Below, piece after piece: positions 25,020 to 37,249 of a stretch of 64,000 nt of DNA (the stretch's first letter is position 1; the number at the start of each line of letters is the position of its first letter). The position numbers were made by a program, and so were the translations under genes. The notes beneath the pieces were generated by a model, which was not told the origin of the DNA, did no database searches, and saw only the letters and a list, made by a program, of their open reading frames with translations. Source of the DNA: Nectonema munidae (lineage: Eukaryota > Nematomorpha > Nectonematoida > Nectonematidae); assembly GCA_030549495.1 (NCBI GenBank), contig JAUIRK010000922.1:434001-498000 (forward strand), read 5' to 3'.

Positions 25020-25670
25020 AACCACCAAAGACATATCCAGACTTAATGTGACCAAAAGAGAAGTCATACGTCATAAGCCAGTGCCATATGATGTTGTTTA
25101 CAAGCTGAAAGTGATAAAGCATGATACCGAACAAGAACACCAAACCAGCAACACGGTTAAACCGGAATGAGAAACACTTTCCCAATTGAAGCAAATTTGA
25201 TGTCCAACTTGCAGAAATCTTGGAAACTAAAATTAGCCTGCAGATGAAATTTCGAGACAACGCATTTGTAACGAGAATCTTAATTCATCGCAAGAACACC
25301 ATCTTTAGTTAATCAAAATTCAAGGCATCTCTTGGATGGCTTTCTACTTTTATGGATAAACATGGACTAACTCTGTGAGTTCGCACCAAAATCAGTTTCT
25401 GTTCATCCAGTTCCATCAACACGTCAAAGACACGTATGACCAAAGCTCATGATTATCCTAAAACATCGAAAATATGCATGAAACTCGTATTTTGATCTTC
25501 CAGTGAACATAACTCTGCACCGAGTCGGTGAGACCATTGTCTCAGTCAAGACAATCGGAAATGATAAAATCATTTTACTGTGCTTTGTGTATCTCCAAAG
25601 AAAAGTTATGAGTGGTGTTGTAACCCATTTGAACGAGAAGGGGGCATGGATAATTACCAGGGCAAACAAA
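25020..25670 (+). pseudogene. pogo/Tigger-type transposase relic
   Basis: In order it shows an N-terminal HTH block (PYDVVYKLKVIKH), a CENP-B-type HTH (FKASLGWLSTFMDKHGLTL), and the start of a DDE_1 domain (FDLPVNITLHRVGETIVSVK, then TIGNDKIILLCFVY and VTHLNEKGAWI). Frames are interrupted and the rest of the DDE domain is absent. The order of domains is that of pogo-superfamily transposases. Confidence 0.82.
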
Positions 25671-25988
25671 AGTCAATAAAGTCAAAAAAAATATTGTTTT
25701 TGCTTAAAATTGGATCTGAGTATGTTTATTAGTTCTAGCACCTCTTTGGCTTTCTGAAAATGATTTTTATTAGGTCAATAAAGTCAAAAAAAATTGCTGT
25801 TAGGTCAAAAATAATTTAAAAAGTCAAAAAAAAAGTTGATAGTCATAGATGTCATACTTTAATTTTTGAAAAAAATTCAAAATTCTGTGTACTTATTTAA
25901 AAAAAATTTGTTATGTTCAGCTTATATTTATCAAATAAAATGTTTATTTTCAATTTTTTTTTGTTTATGAACCTTTTCTATTCTAAGT

Positions 25989-27323
25989 ATGCTTAAAATT
26001 GCAAAATCGGACACATTGAAAATTAAAACTTTGGTTTCTAAATATTCCAATGAATTTGAAATCTTGAACAAAAATTTGTTTTGCAAATTATGCAAAGTGA
26101 ATGTTAAGCATGGAAAAGCGTTTTTTGTAAAAAGTCACCGAGCCAGCCAAAAACATCAGAATCTGTTGGTTTCGATTTCCAGTAGTTGGTCCATTAAAAA
26201 TTTTTACAAAAACTATACAAAACATTTTTTTGAAAGAGTTGTTGTTTGGAATCCAATATTTCTCTTTACAAACTCTCGCATCCGTCTATGCGCGCTTTTT
26301 TTTTGAAAGTATAGGGTATAATTTACCTTCAGTATCAATAAGCAGATTAGTTTTAAATAAACTTGCTGAAGAAAAACTTAACGATTTGAAAGCACATTTG
26401 ACAAACAAACCGATTTTTGTGATAAATGATGAAAGCCAGGTAAGCACTCAATTTTTTGTTAATACCTTACTTGGGTCAATTGATCAACCTGAAAAAGCAT
26501 TTTTGATAAACTGTGAAGCTATCAATGAAAGCTTGAATAGTAAGATATTGAAGGGAATCATTGAAAAAATTTAAAGGATTTTGAAGTAGATAATAAAAAT
26601 TTTGTTTTGCTTTTGACTGATGCAATATGTCATACAATATGAGCTGCGCAAATGATATGAAAAATAATTATGAGACTTTTTCATGTCAATTGTTTCTGTC
26701 ATTTGCTACACAACTGTAGCCTGAAAGTCAAAGCCTATTTTTCTGAAGTCGACGATTTAAAATCTTCAATAAAAGCTGCTACAATCAAAAATAAAAAAAG
26801 GATAAATCTTTTTAAGTCGATAGGATTTCCAACTTGTTCTGTCGTTACGCGTTGGGCGACCTGGCTAAAAGCAGCATCTTACTACGCAAAGAACCTGTGT
26901 CAAGTCCGAGAAATTGTTAACAATTTCAAGAGTGATGGCGGTATTCTGGTTCAAAGGGCCAACAATAGTGTCAATAATGCGAATTTGACTAAACAACTTT
27001 TTATAATTTAACAAAACTATTTGAAACTGGCTCATATCGTCGAGAAATCACAAACATCGTATTTTTCAATTCAAGACGCTTACAAAATCTTACAAGTATT
27101 AAGTTTTGAACAGGGCGTTTGTGAAATTAACAAATATTTGAAGAAAAGATTTGAAAAAAGTGATATTCCAAAAATCATGCGTTTAGAAAACTGTCTTATT
27201 TCACCCAGTGAATTCTTACTTTTACACAAATGTCCATCTACAACTAATTCAGTTGAACGTTCATTTTCAATGTTAAACAAACTTTTATGTAAAGATCAAA
27301 ACTTCGATCCAAAAAATATATAA
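25989..27323 (+). pseudogene. hAT transposase (CGGBP1-like N-terminus), decayed
   Basis: The N-terminus LFCKLCKVNVKHGKAFFVKS-H-x4-H is a single CCHH finger of the CGGBP1/hAT type. Next come INDESQVSTQFFVNTLLGS, LFHVNCFCHLLHNC, KSSIKAATIKNKKR, and VVTRWATWLKAASYYAKN. The C-terminal block is TTNSVERSFSMLNKLLCKD, the hAT dimerisation region. The coding sequence lies in four successive frames (25989, 26230, 26670, 27021), so it is no longer one gene. Terminal repeats were not identified; GTCAAAA-rich sequence lies on both sides. Confidence 0.88.
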
Positions 27324-27529
27324 GTATATGTTGTTTAATTTCAATTCAAATGTTTGAACGTTTATTTTTATTCTTTAGTGCTAATATATTCAGCAATTAG
27401 TATGCAATAAAAAATTTTGTTTCTGATGATATATAAATTGGGATATTTTCAAAAAAAAATGCCAAGTTACGTTTAAAAGTCAAAATTTCAAAAGGCAAAA
27501 AATCAAAAGTGTTTAGGTCAAAACAACAG

Positions 27530-29804
27530 AGTATCTGCTTAACTAGAACAAGAAAAACAGCAATAAATTAACAAGCTCAACAACTGTTTGCAGAACCAGA
27601 TGATGAAGACTTCTTTGAATTCGAATAAGCTTTAAAATCATTATGTATCTTCTTTAATTTATTGATCAACGGATGCTGAAAACTGGTCACGAAGAGTTTT
27701 TCTTTCAGTTTCCTATATGCTTGAGTTGATCAAATTTTGGGATGTCTTTGTCTAAGTTTACCGTCTTCTTATAGTGAAGATCGACTTGTATATCAAGGAT
27801 ATTCAATTTTTTATATTAAACAAGTTTGTAAAAAAATGCATTCAAAAAATAATCAAACATAATCTAGGTTCATTTTAGTTAGTCAGTCAGAGAGTTAGTT
27901 ATTGCTACAAATTATTTGATTCCATATTTCACAACACAATGTGCTTAGGCAAGTTTATCATACAATATGCTATCTTCAAATACCCTCATCATACGTGATG
28001 CAGTTATCATCAATCATCATTTACTATTATAAATTTACTCATCATATAAATATATTCATCATACCATATGCATATACAAGTAATCATGATACAATCTATT
28101 TGTAATTTTCCTACGTAACACATGTTGCTAATCAATCATCCTATATGCATGAATATCGTATAGGCGCTTTCTTATATACATGATGCACACATACACAAAA
28201 TGACAGGAAAAACAAAAGCGCTGCTTGAGTGAGGCTCTTTAGCTTTTTGCGTAGCTTAAATTTTTTTAAGGTTTATATGCCATAAATTCTAGACATTATG
28301 TGCAACGTGCTGTATCATTATGTTTGAGGGAATCACAGAATCAGGATGCGTTGTAACATCAACTTCAAAGTAAACAAAAATTTATTATTATAATTATATT
28401 ATAGAAATAATTCGCAAAAGGTCTCTACGAATAAATTATAGATAATGACTGGAGTAAAGTTTTTCTTGGTCTCGTGTTTGCTGACTGCTGAAGTCGTCAC
28501 AACACCGAAAGTGATTGAGTGAATGGAATGGATTGACGTTTTCAGGAGGGCGTGACGAACGAAGCAACAAAAGATAAGAGAGGGACGAGAGGATTGTGCA
28601 GCATGCAAACTCGCTCCAGCATCAATTCTTCAATCAAAAATGTCGTCACCTGAAAATGGAATCAATGTGTGAAAAAAAGCATCGCTTTTGCACAGACCGA
28701 GAACTTATAAAAAAAACACAAGGAAATGACTTGCAAGTATCCTGTTCGTCTCCAGTGGCTTTGCTGCGCAACCTTTTTTACCTTGTTGTACGAAGTGCGA
28801 TTCTTTCGTAATTCGCCGTCACATGCAGCATTCGTTGTTGTAACGCAGTGGTTACCAAACTTTTTAACCTTGAAGCACGCTTGCCCATTTTTCAAAAATT
28901 TAAAGAATACCTATTACAAGATCGTGTCAGTGGTAATTTAAATATAAAAAATTTATCTTTATTGCACTAATGTAAGTGATACATAAAACACAAGATGTCA
29001 GAAAAATGTAAAAATAACACTAGAAGATACAAATAGAGAAAATATAGCAATTTATAAGATAAAAAATCAGATATAGTGAAATATATTGAAGCAGAATAAA
29101 AAACAATGCAAATTGCCGTACATGCCGGTGTAAAGTCGACTTGGTCTAAGTGTGCAAGTAACTTATTGTTATTCTGGTGTATAAGTCACTCTAGAATGCA
29201 CACTGTGCCATTACCAAACACACACGATACACACCTCACCTCTTTATCTGTGCACAAATTAAAGCCAATCTGAGAGCAGAGGACCTTTGGCTTAATCCTG
29301 GATGAGGGCCAGGGTTGTTATGCATATAGTCCGCGAAACTTGAATGCGGTCTGGAATTGACGTAAAGTTTCATCTCTCAGCTGTGGACAAATGAGTGGGG
29401 CCGTCAACAACAACAACTCGTTGCCTATCCCAAACATAAGAGCGAAATGTTAAGATTCCATTTATTTCGCTGTACACGAAGTTGACCCGCCCTTAAAAAA
29501 GTAAGTTGCTGGTAATCATCAAGAAATTTTTTTTTAATAAAATTTGTATTCTGGTTTACTTGGGACATAAAAATAATTTCATTTACAAAATTGGAAAAAT
29601 ATTAAAAAGAGTTCTGTCTAAAATATGATTTAAACTTGGTACTTTTTTGTTCTGTGTACAATGGCAGGGTTAATGACAAAATTAATGTGCCAAACGGTCG
29701 ACTTATAGATAGAACAAAATGGAATTGCAAAATGAATTATAAAACAAAATAGAATTGCAAAAAGACAAAAAGGGTTGCAAAAATAAAAGATCAAATATTT
29801 GGAT
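27530..29804. other. Intergenic, no host gene seen
   Basis: 28852 begins CAGTGGTTACCAAACTTTTT, a typical hAT terminus, but no partner end was found. 29130-29420 is moderately GC-rich and may be another repeat. Opposing frames of about 70 codons at 28.4-28.9 kb show no known domain. Confidence 0.4.
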
Positions 29805-30024
29805 CAATGGTTCTCAGCCGCGGACGTAAGGATCGCTTGCCGCCCTTATCCTCTTGTGTTGCGGCCGACATAGCAAAGTTGCAGGAAAAAGAGGCCAACA
29901 ATATCACATTAAAAAAGCCTGAAATTCGCAAATTTATTAAAAAGAATTAAAACCGATTTTATGTGTTTGGTGAGGCCCTCTAGTGCAATGTTGGCTCTTT
30001 GTTAAAACAGGTTGAGAACCACTG
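29805..30024. mobile_element. hAT MITE (220 bp)
   Basis: The ends CAATGGTTCTCAGCC and GGTTGAGAACCACTG are inverted repeats with two mismatches. The flanks ATTTGGAT and ATTTCAAA agree at 5 of 8 positions, so any target duplication is worn. A related partial copy (TGGTTCTCAACCTCTTGTG) lies at about 38353-38410. Confidence 0.75.
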
Positions 30025-30206
30025 ATTTCAAAGTCTTTATAAAAGTAACAGAAATATAATGAGATTCAATGAAAAAGGAAAAATCTTGAAAAGAAGAGCC
30101 ATGTGATGAGTACTAAGTCCTTCCTCATCACGATAAAGTGTCACATCGGAGAATCTGTCAATGAATTTCAAGGGTATGGCGTTCAAGTTGGGTTAGCTTG
30201 TCTGCT

Positions 30207-30245
30207 CTAAATTTCAATCTTATCAAAATGTGGAAAGCAAATGTT
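30207..30245 (-). CDS. TBCK: Possible TBCK terminal exon
   Basis: CATTTTCATCAG precedes a 12-codon stretch, [12 protein letters not shown], followed by a TAG stop. It is in the required phase 0. The family normally has a longer tail with a LDGG-type turn, so an intermediate exon may be missing or this may be chance. Confidence 0.35.
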   Translation of the reverse strand, partial: NICFPHFDKIEI

Positions 30246-33200
30246 CTGATGAAAATGCTTAACAATTGCAGAGCAAGAGGTTTTGCGTCTTTTTAGTGTG
30301 ACACTGATGTACCAAGAAATCTTAAGTATATAAAATTGCATTGAAAAAGAAAGAAGACGATTAGTCTTCAAAATTATGGTCGTCAAAGACGACATGCTTC
30401 ACCTATGTATTATCAGTCTTTACAGTTAATTGGATAAGTAACGCCAGAGTCAGTTTTGGTTAGCGTTTGCAACAAATCGTCAATTGTTTATCCATCACTG
30501 AAAACACTTCCTAGGGCAATCAACAAACGAAAAGATAGAAAGCCTTTTGATGATTGGTTGTGAATCTTATTACAAAAAAATGTTATCATCATTTTTAAAA
30601 GAGGAATTATAATGTGTAATGCTGTCTAACGCATCTATTGGATACTCATTCAGATACCAGCAAGAGTATGAAATAAATAACTTCTGTCTTCACAGCACTA
30701 ATTTTAGCGCAAAGAGGACCGACCATCTGAATGTCCTTTGAGATGCAATCCTGAGTTTGCATCTTTTCCATGAACTTTGTTTCAAATTTGATTATTTTGC
30801 TGATTCCAACACTAAGAAAACTAATCCGATTATTGGAATCAATGTATTGATCGGTGATCAGAAAACGGAGTTTGAGAAAACGTTTAAATTATCTTATTCG
30901 GTGTCAAAAATCTGGGTCCCAGGCCAATTAGTATTAATAGTAACTATAAATAAATCCAATAGTAGTATAGCTATTCAAATATGATAGTTATTTTTCCGCA
31001 AGCTATATAGTCAGTCAACATGGAGTTCCCGTTTTCTGAGAGAAAAAGTTTTGCGATTGCGTTTATGCGGGCTCTTTTAGAGGACATTAACATTTTTCTA
31101 CAATTCCAGACTTTGATATTCAATGTGAATTTACAATTAGTCTAAAACAGGTTCCAGTCTTGTAAAGTTTTGGAAGTCCATACATATTGGGAATGTTTGT
31201 GTATGATCCAGCTTCCACTATATTGAACACTTTAAAATGTTCTTCTTTTTTTGGTTTCATTTAGTTATAGATGAATAATCTCAATAGTTGCATTAAGCTT
31301 CTCATTGATCAACTCTTATGCTTGTTCTATTTTACCACAAATTTTTTGTAAATATTTAATTTTGTATTTGGCTTTCAATAAATTACTTGACTAATCAATG
31401 TTAATAGCTTAAAATAATTAGAACTCATTGTATTTATTATTATGAAAGAAAATTAATAATCGAACCACAAATTAAAAAAATGACGCAAAACACTTACCAT
31501 GGATTGATTGTGAAAATTTTCGTCGATAACAACCACGGTCTTTTGATGAACGAACGGGTCGAGAGAAGCTTTGAAGTGAGATTTGATTGGCATTAAGAGA
31601 TCTTTGGAGATGGGTGTGCTTCCTTCATCCCCAGGCAAAAAGAATTGGAAATTGAGAAGCTCCAGCACTGGAACATTTGTAGAGGAATAGAGGTGCTGTG
31701 TTTCAAAACTATTTAAAATAAATGTAATTGGTGGTAGACGAAATTCAATCTCTATTAGATTCGATCCAAATGCATATTATTGTTAAGCTTAAACGAAGGT
31801 ATGATATAATTCTGATATTGACAAAAAATGATGAATTTGATAAAAAATTTATTAGTGGTCTGGCAACACCAGGGGAGACAACAAAAAAGAGGCTATAGTG
31901 TATAAGGTATACAGCGCATGGAAATTTGGATGAAATTTGCTATCATCTAATGCATAAATGTTTAATTCAAAAAGCTGTCACTTTTTACATGAAAGCTGTT
32001 AATAAGTTTAAAAATAAAATGGATCCTTAAAGTGGCTAAAACATTTTCCAAGGTTTTTTTAGACTAGTTAAACACGTTGTTTTGCTTTTAAGTCTTGTTT
32101 TATACATTTCTGAATTCGGAACTCAACTTCCACAAAATTTTTTTACGCATTTTAAAAAAAATGAAGATTTGCGGTCAGACGAAATAAATATCGGCAGGCA
32201 TGAATTGGATTTTAAAAATATATAATAGATGAAGGATTTCAAATATTTATAAAGATTGGCAAAGAATAATATATATAAAAATACACTATCAAGGAATTGA
32301 TGTCATTTTGAAAAATACATTTTGAGAAATTGAAACCTTTTCTTTTTGTTGGCTCAGGTAATTTAGGTAAAACAACAAGAATTTTCCTACGTACTTAGTT
32401 TTGAATTTATTGCATGCAATTTATGATCCACTTCTTTTGAGGTGCAGGAACGAGCAAGGGGAAAAATTTCAATCAGCGTAAACTTTTTTTCAAAATTTTT
32501 ATCATCAACATCGCCATTACCATCACTACCAATATTTGAAACGACAAAGTAATTTTTAACGGATTCTCTGGTTAAAAACTGCTGGTTTAAACGAAAAATT
32601 GCATCAGGTGGATCACATTTCCTTCCAAGTCTAAAAATGTTTGCTATCATCTAACTCATAAAAAATATTCACCTAAAAATAAAATTTCTTCATACCCGAA
32701 ATTAAAAAAAAGTGCTATAGTTTTGAAATAAGCGATAAAATGTCGTTGTCATGAGCAGAATTCGTTGATAAATTAAAAGCATTAGAACAAAACGTATACG
32801 TTGCCACCAAAGTTTTTTATTCTTTATAAAGGTAAAGGCACCGTGGCGTGTTTTCATAGAGAAGGCACAATTGCGCCGCTTGTATCGAACTATGAGGAAA
32901 GTAGGCTTGTTGAGGGATCAAACACAAGACCCTGAGTTATCGAAATCCAGTATCTAGCCAACCTTATCCATGCCATTTGTTATTATTTATAGTAAAATAA
33001 TATAACGAAGGATCTAGGGAAGCACTTATCAGATTCGAGATTTTGGCGCAGTCCATTTTAAGAGTCAAAATCTATTCTAAAAATGTTTAAGATAATAATC
33101 GGTTCGATTCTCGTCTAACTTGATTATTGGTTAAAACTAGAGAATTATTCAAAAAATTTATCCAATTAGATCAAAGAGTTTGCGTACTCCACCCTCCGTC

Positions 33201-36200
33201 CAGTGACTTTAAAATATATAATAAAGATTGAAGTGAGGAATTTTTTAAAGTAGAACACTGCATATATCAGAGATATGATGATGATGTAGTAAGAAGCGAA
33301 GGGCTTACGACCAAGTATTCCTGAGGTCAAGGATGTGTAGAGTGGAAACAAAGCCATCGTGAGGCAGGAGTTGGGATTGGATGTTGTAGCCGAGAAGAAG
33401 GAGAACTTCTTCAGCAGAAATCCTGGGAGCGAGTTCTCTTTCCAAATCCTTCAAGTGCATGCACTCTTTCAACAAGATGTTCTTCATCAGGGGCGAGTAA
33501 CGAGAACTATTGGAGCTGTGCTGAAAAAATGACACAATACAGATGAGCAAAGCCTTTTCAATGAAAATAGCTGGAAATGGAAGCTGAAAAGCGGGCCAGA
33601 GAATTGCTGAGAACAATTGGATCATTAGAGTGTAAAGAATTTCTTATCATTTGGATGAAGTGAAAATCTTTTATAAAGAGCAAACAAGCAAAGCAAGTAT
33701 TAACTCTTTTTCAGGCATTTGTTTTGGAAAATAAATTGTCTCTTTTCTTTTTGAATAAATTTAAATAAATTTTTATAAAACAGCCGATGCTCGTTTTATC
33801 AGAAAATGGTATCTCATTTGGCCTTAAAGTGTCAAACAGCCTTGACACCCCCCCCCCCCTCCCGCCATTTTTGCTTAGCAAGGACTCTCAAAGTTGAGTC
33901 AAAATAAGGAATAAAAATGTTGAATGTACCGATTTTTGAAGATTGACCTTTTTGTGCCGAAAAGTGCGATGCATAAGGGAAGGAGGCGTAACTTTGAAAG
34001 CTTGGATGGCATCGATCAGAACTAAATTGATACTGATTGAAGGGAGATCAGAAAAGCAGAGAATGCTATCATTGAATTCTGCCCTGATCAACTTATAACT
34101 CAGACTTTTGAGATACGCTAAGCCAATGAACATCGGAAACTCGGTTGATTCAATCAACAACAAAACATCCCATAGACTGAGTAACTTTGGAATTGGCAGA
34201 ACATCTGAAAATTAAATATCAAAGCATTGAAGGATGAAAGAACAGAAAATTACGCGCAAAAAGTGTTAAGAACCAGGGGATAGCGAAAATTTCTGGATCA
34301 AGCGAAATTGAGTTGATATGAAGAGCAAGCTTTGGAAGGTGAAAGGATATCAACTGCTTGAAAATAAACAAATACTCCTTTATGACTTGCGAGTTATCTT
34401 TAACGAAAAAATTGGGAAGATATTTCTCCACGAAGGTAGAGAAGCAGGCATAGGCCAGAGCTAAAGAAAAGCGAAACATTGATGCAAGAAGAGACACAAG
34501 GGTGAACAAAAATAGTGAAAACCCTGATCGGGAAAATTGAGAACGACAAATGGCGCACAAAGTGAGTCAAGGCCTTGCCAGTACGCGCAACAGGGGTGAG
34601 CACTTATCCACGCTTTGAGCACGCTTTTCAAGGAAGCACGTCCAAAGGCGCAGGAAAGCAGTTCGTTGTACTGGTGACATCGTGGCACATCAACATCTAT
34701 CTAATCAAAAATGTTGCAACAAATGAGAAGCGTTTGAAGGGTGTAGAAGAAAAAATGACAAACTTGTTTCTCAACGGAATAATCTATGTCTTGACTTATT
34801 TTTTCAAAATCACTCTTGGCACATCCTTGTGACACATTCAACAGGGTTGCCCAAATCGTGGATCGAAAATAATCGCATATTCCATGTAAGCAATGGCGGT
34901 AAAGTGTGTTTGGCTTCAGGAAGTGTGCATTCAATACTCCTCGGTAAAGAATCAACATTTTTAGGAAGTAATGTTCAGGAATCATTGACGTTATGCTTTG
35001 CAGAGAATTTAAAATGATTTCAAGTTTGCTTTCGATAGGGTAAACAGAGGAGTCCGGTTTGACATGTTCTTCGCCATCGATTTCATCCTTCGTTTCTTCA
35101 CCACACTTGGACAGAGGATTGAAATGTTGAAGTTTGTATCGTTTTTCAAGTATAATCTTTTTAAAGTCCAAGAAAAAATCGCTGCCTTCATTCAAAGTGA
35201 TGTTAGTGGGAGAAAGGTCGCCATTGCACTCTCTTTTACAAGTCAAAAAAAGTGGAAAGCTAAGAATAGGATACTCATCATTGACTTCACTTAATTCTTT
35301 CTCTACACTGCCCACAACGTGCTTCCTAAGATAATACAACTCTCGCACAGGTAAACGCGAAAAGTAATTTTCTAAATCCGAAGAAGTTAGATACGTATCA
35401 TCTTCTATGCTTTGAGGAAAATCATTTTCCTTAGAAAGTTCTTCACAGTTCGAAATGAGAGCCACCTCTGTGAAAAGAGGGAATAGGAGTATTTGCTTTG
35501 CAAGAGGCCTTTGAAAGGGAGAAACATGGAGACAATTTTGAACAAAAGTTAAAAAATCTTCACTGTAGTTTTGGGAAAGGGAAGCAAATGTGACTTTGTG
35601 TTCCATCAGGATAGAGTAGAAAGCAGATGTGCTTTTAAAAGTTATCAAGGATATAATCCTGTTTAACATCTGCTTCGAGGATAGGTGAGCCCAGAGAGGC
35701 GCTTGTAGCATGTACTCGAGCAAAATGATGCCCAAAGACCAGATATCAAAGGAGAAAGCATGTTCTTTTTTGAAGAGGTGGTTAATTTTTGGTTGTAGTT
35801 GGAGCAAGAGATATTCTGGAGACGCGTACTTAGGTGAAGAAAATGGAGAAATGATTTTAGAATGAAAAAGATAAATGACGTCTGTTAGGCCAAATTTAGC
35901 CAATTTAAAGAGGCCGCTGTCGTCATCAAAGGCTACGTTCTTTGGGTTGAGGGCACCGTGAATGAATGCATTCTCATTCAAATGCGCAATGCCTTGTAAA
36001 ATTTGTTTTGCGAGTAGGAGCAAACTTTCTTCTCGACCATTCTCATCGTTGATTGGAAAATGCGTTGCCAGAGCACTCCAAGGCGACTCCTGCACAAATA
36101 CAACACCATTGTTCTTCCCTCGCAGGATATCCAAGTAGACACAGAGATTGGCATGATTGAGTTTTTTGAGGCATTCAAATCTTCCGTGGATTTCTTTCAA

Positions 36201-36287
36201 GCAGGAATACGAGCTGCCTTCTTCTTTATAGCAAACACTTTTGTTTTCCATAAGAGAAATCGAAAATAGCAATAAACGAGGCAGCAT
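30207..36287 (-). CDS. TBCK: TBCK: pseudokinase - TBC - rhodanese-like protein
   Basis: This is a homologue of TBC-domain-containing kinase-like protein, linked to mTOR signalling and the endosomal FERRY complex. Exons (high to low coordinate): 36287-34764, 34700-34523, 34460-34254, 34204-33930, 33520-33309, 32630-32395, 31667-31498, and tentatively 30245-30207. All phases agree. Residues 36-200 form the kinase fold, with [20 protein letters not shown] near the start, HGALNPKN (HRD replaced) at 110-117, KFG (DFG replaced) at 131-133, and DIWSLG at 181. The TBC domain has VPRCHQY (arginine finger) and [12 protein letters not shown] (glutamine finger). PRISAEE and LDLRN open the rhodanese-like part, which lacks the catalytic Cys. 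The total is about 946 residues versus about 893 in human. A second Met at residue 13 (36251) could be the true start. Confidence 0.94.
31498..31667 (-). CDS. TBCK: TBCK exon 7, rhodanese strand
   Basis: The acceptor is TGTTCCAG and the donor GTAAGT. The exon ends [15 protein letters not shown], in the place of the vertebrate KVIVIVGHVAKHTAEF segment. No catalytic Cys is present, as in other TBCK proteins. Confidence 0.82.
32395..32630 (-). CDS. TBCK: TBCK exon 6, divergent rhodanese region
   Basis: The acceptor is ACATTTTTAG and the donor GTACGT. The 78 codons run in phase with both neighbours. The sequence ([17 protein letters not shown] at the start) departs from the usual GHI.GSINIPF block, so homology rests mainly on position and frame. 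Confidence 0.75.
32831..32974 (-). mobile_element. tRNA-derived SINE copy 2, in TBCK intron 5
   Basis: The copy is in reverse orientation and about 144 bp. The head GGCATGGATAAGGTTGGCTA and the TCTTGTGTTTGATCC box (a worn B-box) are followed by the AAGCCTACTTTCCTCATAG body and a TTTACC end. Confidence 0.85.
33309..33520 (-). CDS. TBCK: TBCK exon 5, linker and start of rhodanese fold
   Basis: The acceptor TTTTTTCAG is followed by [10 protein letters not shown] and, later, [11 protein letters not shown] (family PRISAED) and [10 protein letters not shown] (family VVDIRNSE). The donor is GTAAGC. Confidence 0.9.
33930..34204 (-). CDS. TBCK: TBCK exon 4, end of TBC domain
   Basis: The exon encodes [26 protein letters not shown], then [13 protein letters not shown], matching the last TBC helices. 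The following 409-bp intron contains a C-tract at 33847-33859. Confidence 0.93.
34254..34460 (-). CDS. TBCK: TBCK exon 3, TBC domain
   Basis: The exon encodes [31 protein letters not shown], then [11 protein letters not shown]. The flanking introns are only 62 and 49 bp, and the downstream splice joins C|AT to give the family His. Confidence 0.94.
34523..34700 (-). CDS. TBCK: TBCK exon 2, TBC core with both fingers
   Basis: The preceding 63-bp intron ends in TTGATTAG. The exon encodes [16 protein letters not shown], then [10 protein letters not shown] and [12 protein letters not shown], almost identical to vertebrate TBCK. Confidence 0.95.
34764..36287 (-). CDS. TBCK: TBCK exon 1, kinase-like domain (508 codons)
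   Basis: A single very large exon carries the whole pseudokinase domain and the linker up to DYSVEKQ. The donor is GTTTGT. The linker retains the family's [11 protein letters not shown] and PILSFPLF blocks. Confidence 0.94.
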
Positions 36288-36960
36288 GAGATTTGCAATT
36301 TTTGACGTGTAAAATTTTTTTTCTCAAACAACTCAAGAAATACTAAGCCTAAAGAAGAAGCACTCAAATGAAATAATAGCAAATATTTGAAAGAAAGAAA
36401 GAAGGGGGTTGTGTAATTGAAAGTAATAATAATTAACGCTGACTCCAACTCTCTATCTATACCATTAAATTATGCCACCATTATTATTGGTGAAGCTTGA
36501 TGTTGAAATCTAGTCAAGGAACTTTTTTATTTTGTATGCAATGGAGGATGTATTAATCGCTGAAAAATTCCAAAAATCTTTGAAACATTGATATTCTATG
36601 TCAGATGATTGCGCACTCGCCAGATGTAAAACGGTTAGAATGAAAAAGTTCATTCAAAAGAAACAGGCGATGAAGATTTAAGGGTAAAAATGAAAACAGT
36701 TATCAACAATTTACCAGGTATGAATTTATTTAACTTACAAGCAACGGTGGTATACAGTAGGTTACATTTCAAAAATACGGTACGGTAGGATTCTAAATTA
36801 CAGATGAAAGAAAGAGAATAGTATGACAAATATCGAAGTTCAGTATGATTTTGATATTTACATACTTCTGAAACATTGACAAGCGTGGATAGCGGGAGAT
36901 ATAATAAGATGTCAATGATTAATATATAAAGATGATTTATATGTAGTTGAGTTTTTTAAA

Positions 36961-37106
36961 GGTAAACGTACCGTGGGGTGTTTTCATCGAGAAGGCGCAA
37001 TTACGCCGCTTGTATCGAACTATGAGGAAAGTAGGCTTGATGCGGGATCGAACCCAAGACCTTAAGTTATCGAAACCCAGTATCTAACCAACCTTACTCA
37101 TGCCCC
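36961..37106 (-). mobile_element. tRNA-derived SINE copy 3
   Basis: Read on the minus strand it has an intact B-box GGTTCGATCC, a GATACTGGGTTTCGATAACT head, a CCTCATAGTTCGATACAAGC body and an ACGTTTACC end. It lies upstream of the TBCK start. Confidence 0.88.
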
Positions 37107-37249
37107 AAATAATTAATTAAAAAATAATTAATTCGGGGAGACATTGCCTTAAATAAAACAAATATTGATCATTGATTAACTTTTAACATTAAAAGTTAAA
37201 TTTGAAACTTATTGTCGTTAGACACTAGATCAGACTAATTATACCAAAG

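Noticed and set aside
28399-28941. Overlapping frames of about 70 codons on both strands
   Set aside because: Mutually overlapping, without known motifs, next to a hAT-like terminus.
30757-30984. 75-codon frame on the + strand near the TBCK 3' end
   Set aside because: No family resemblance and on the opposite strand to TBCK; no splice context.
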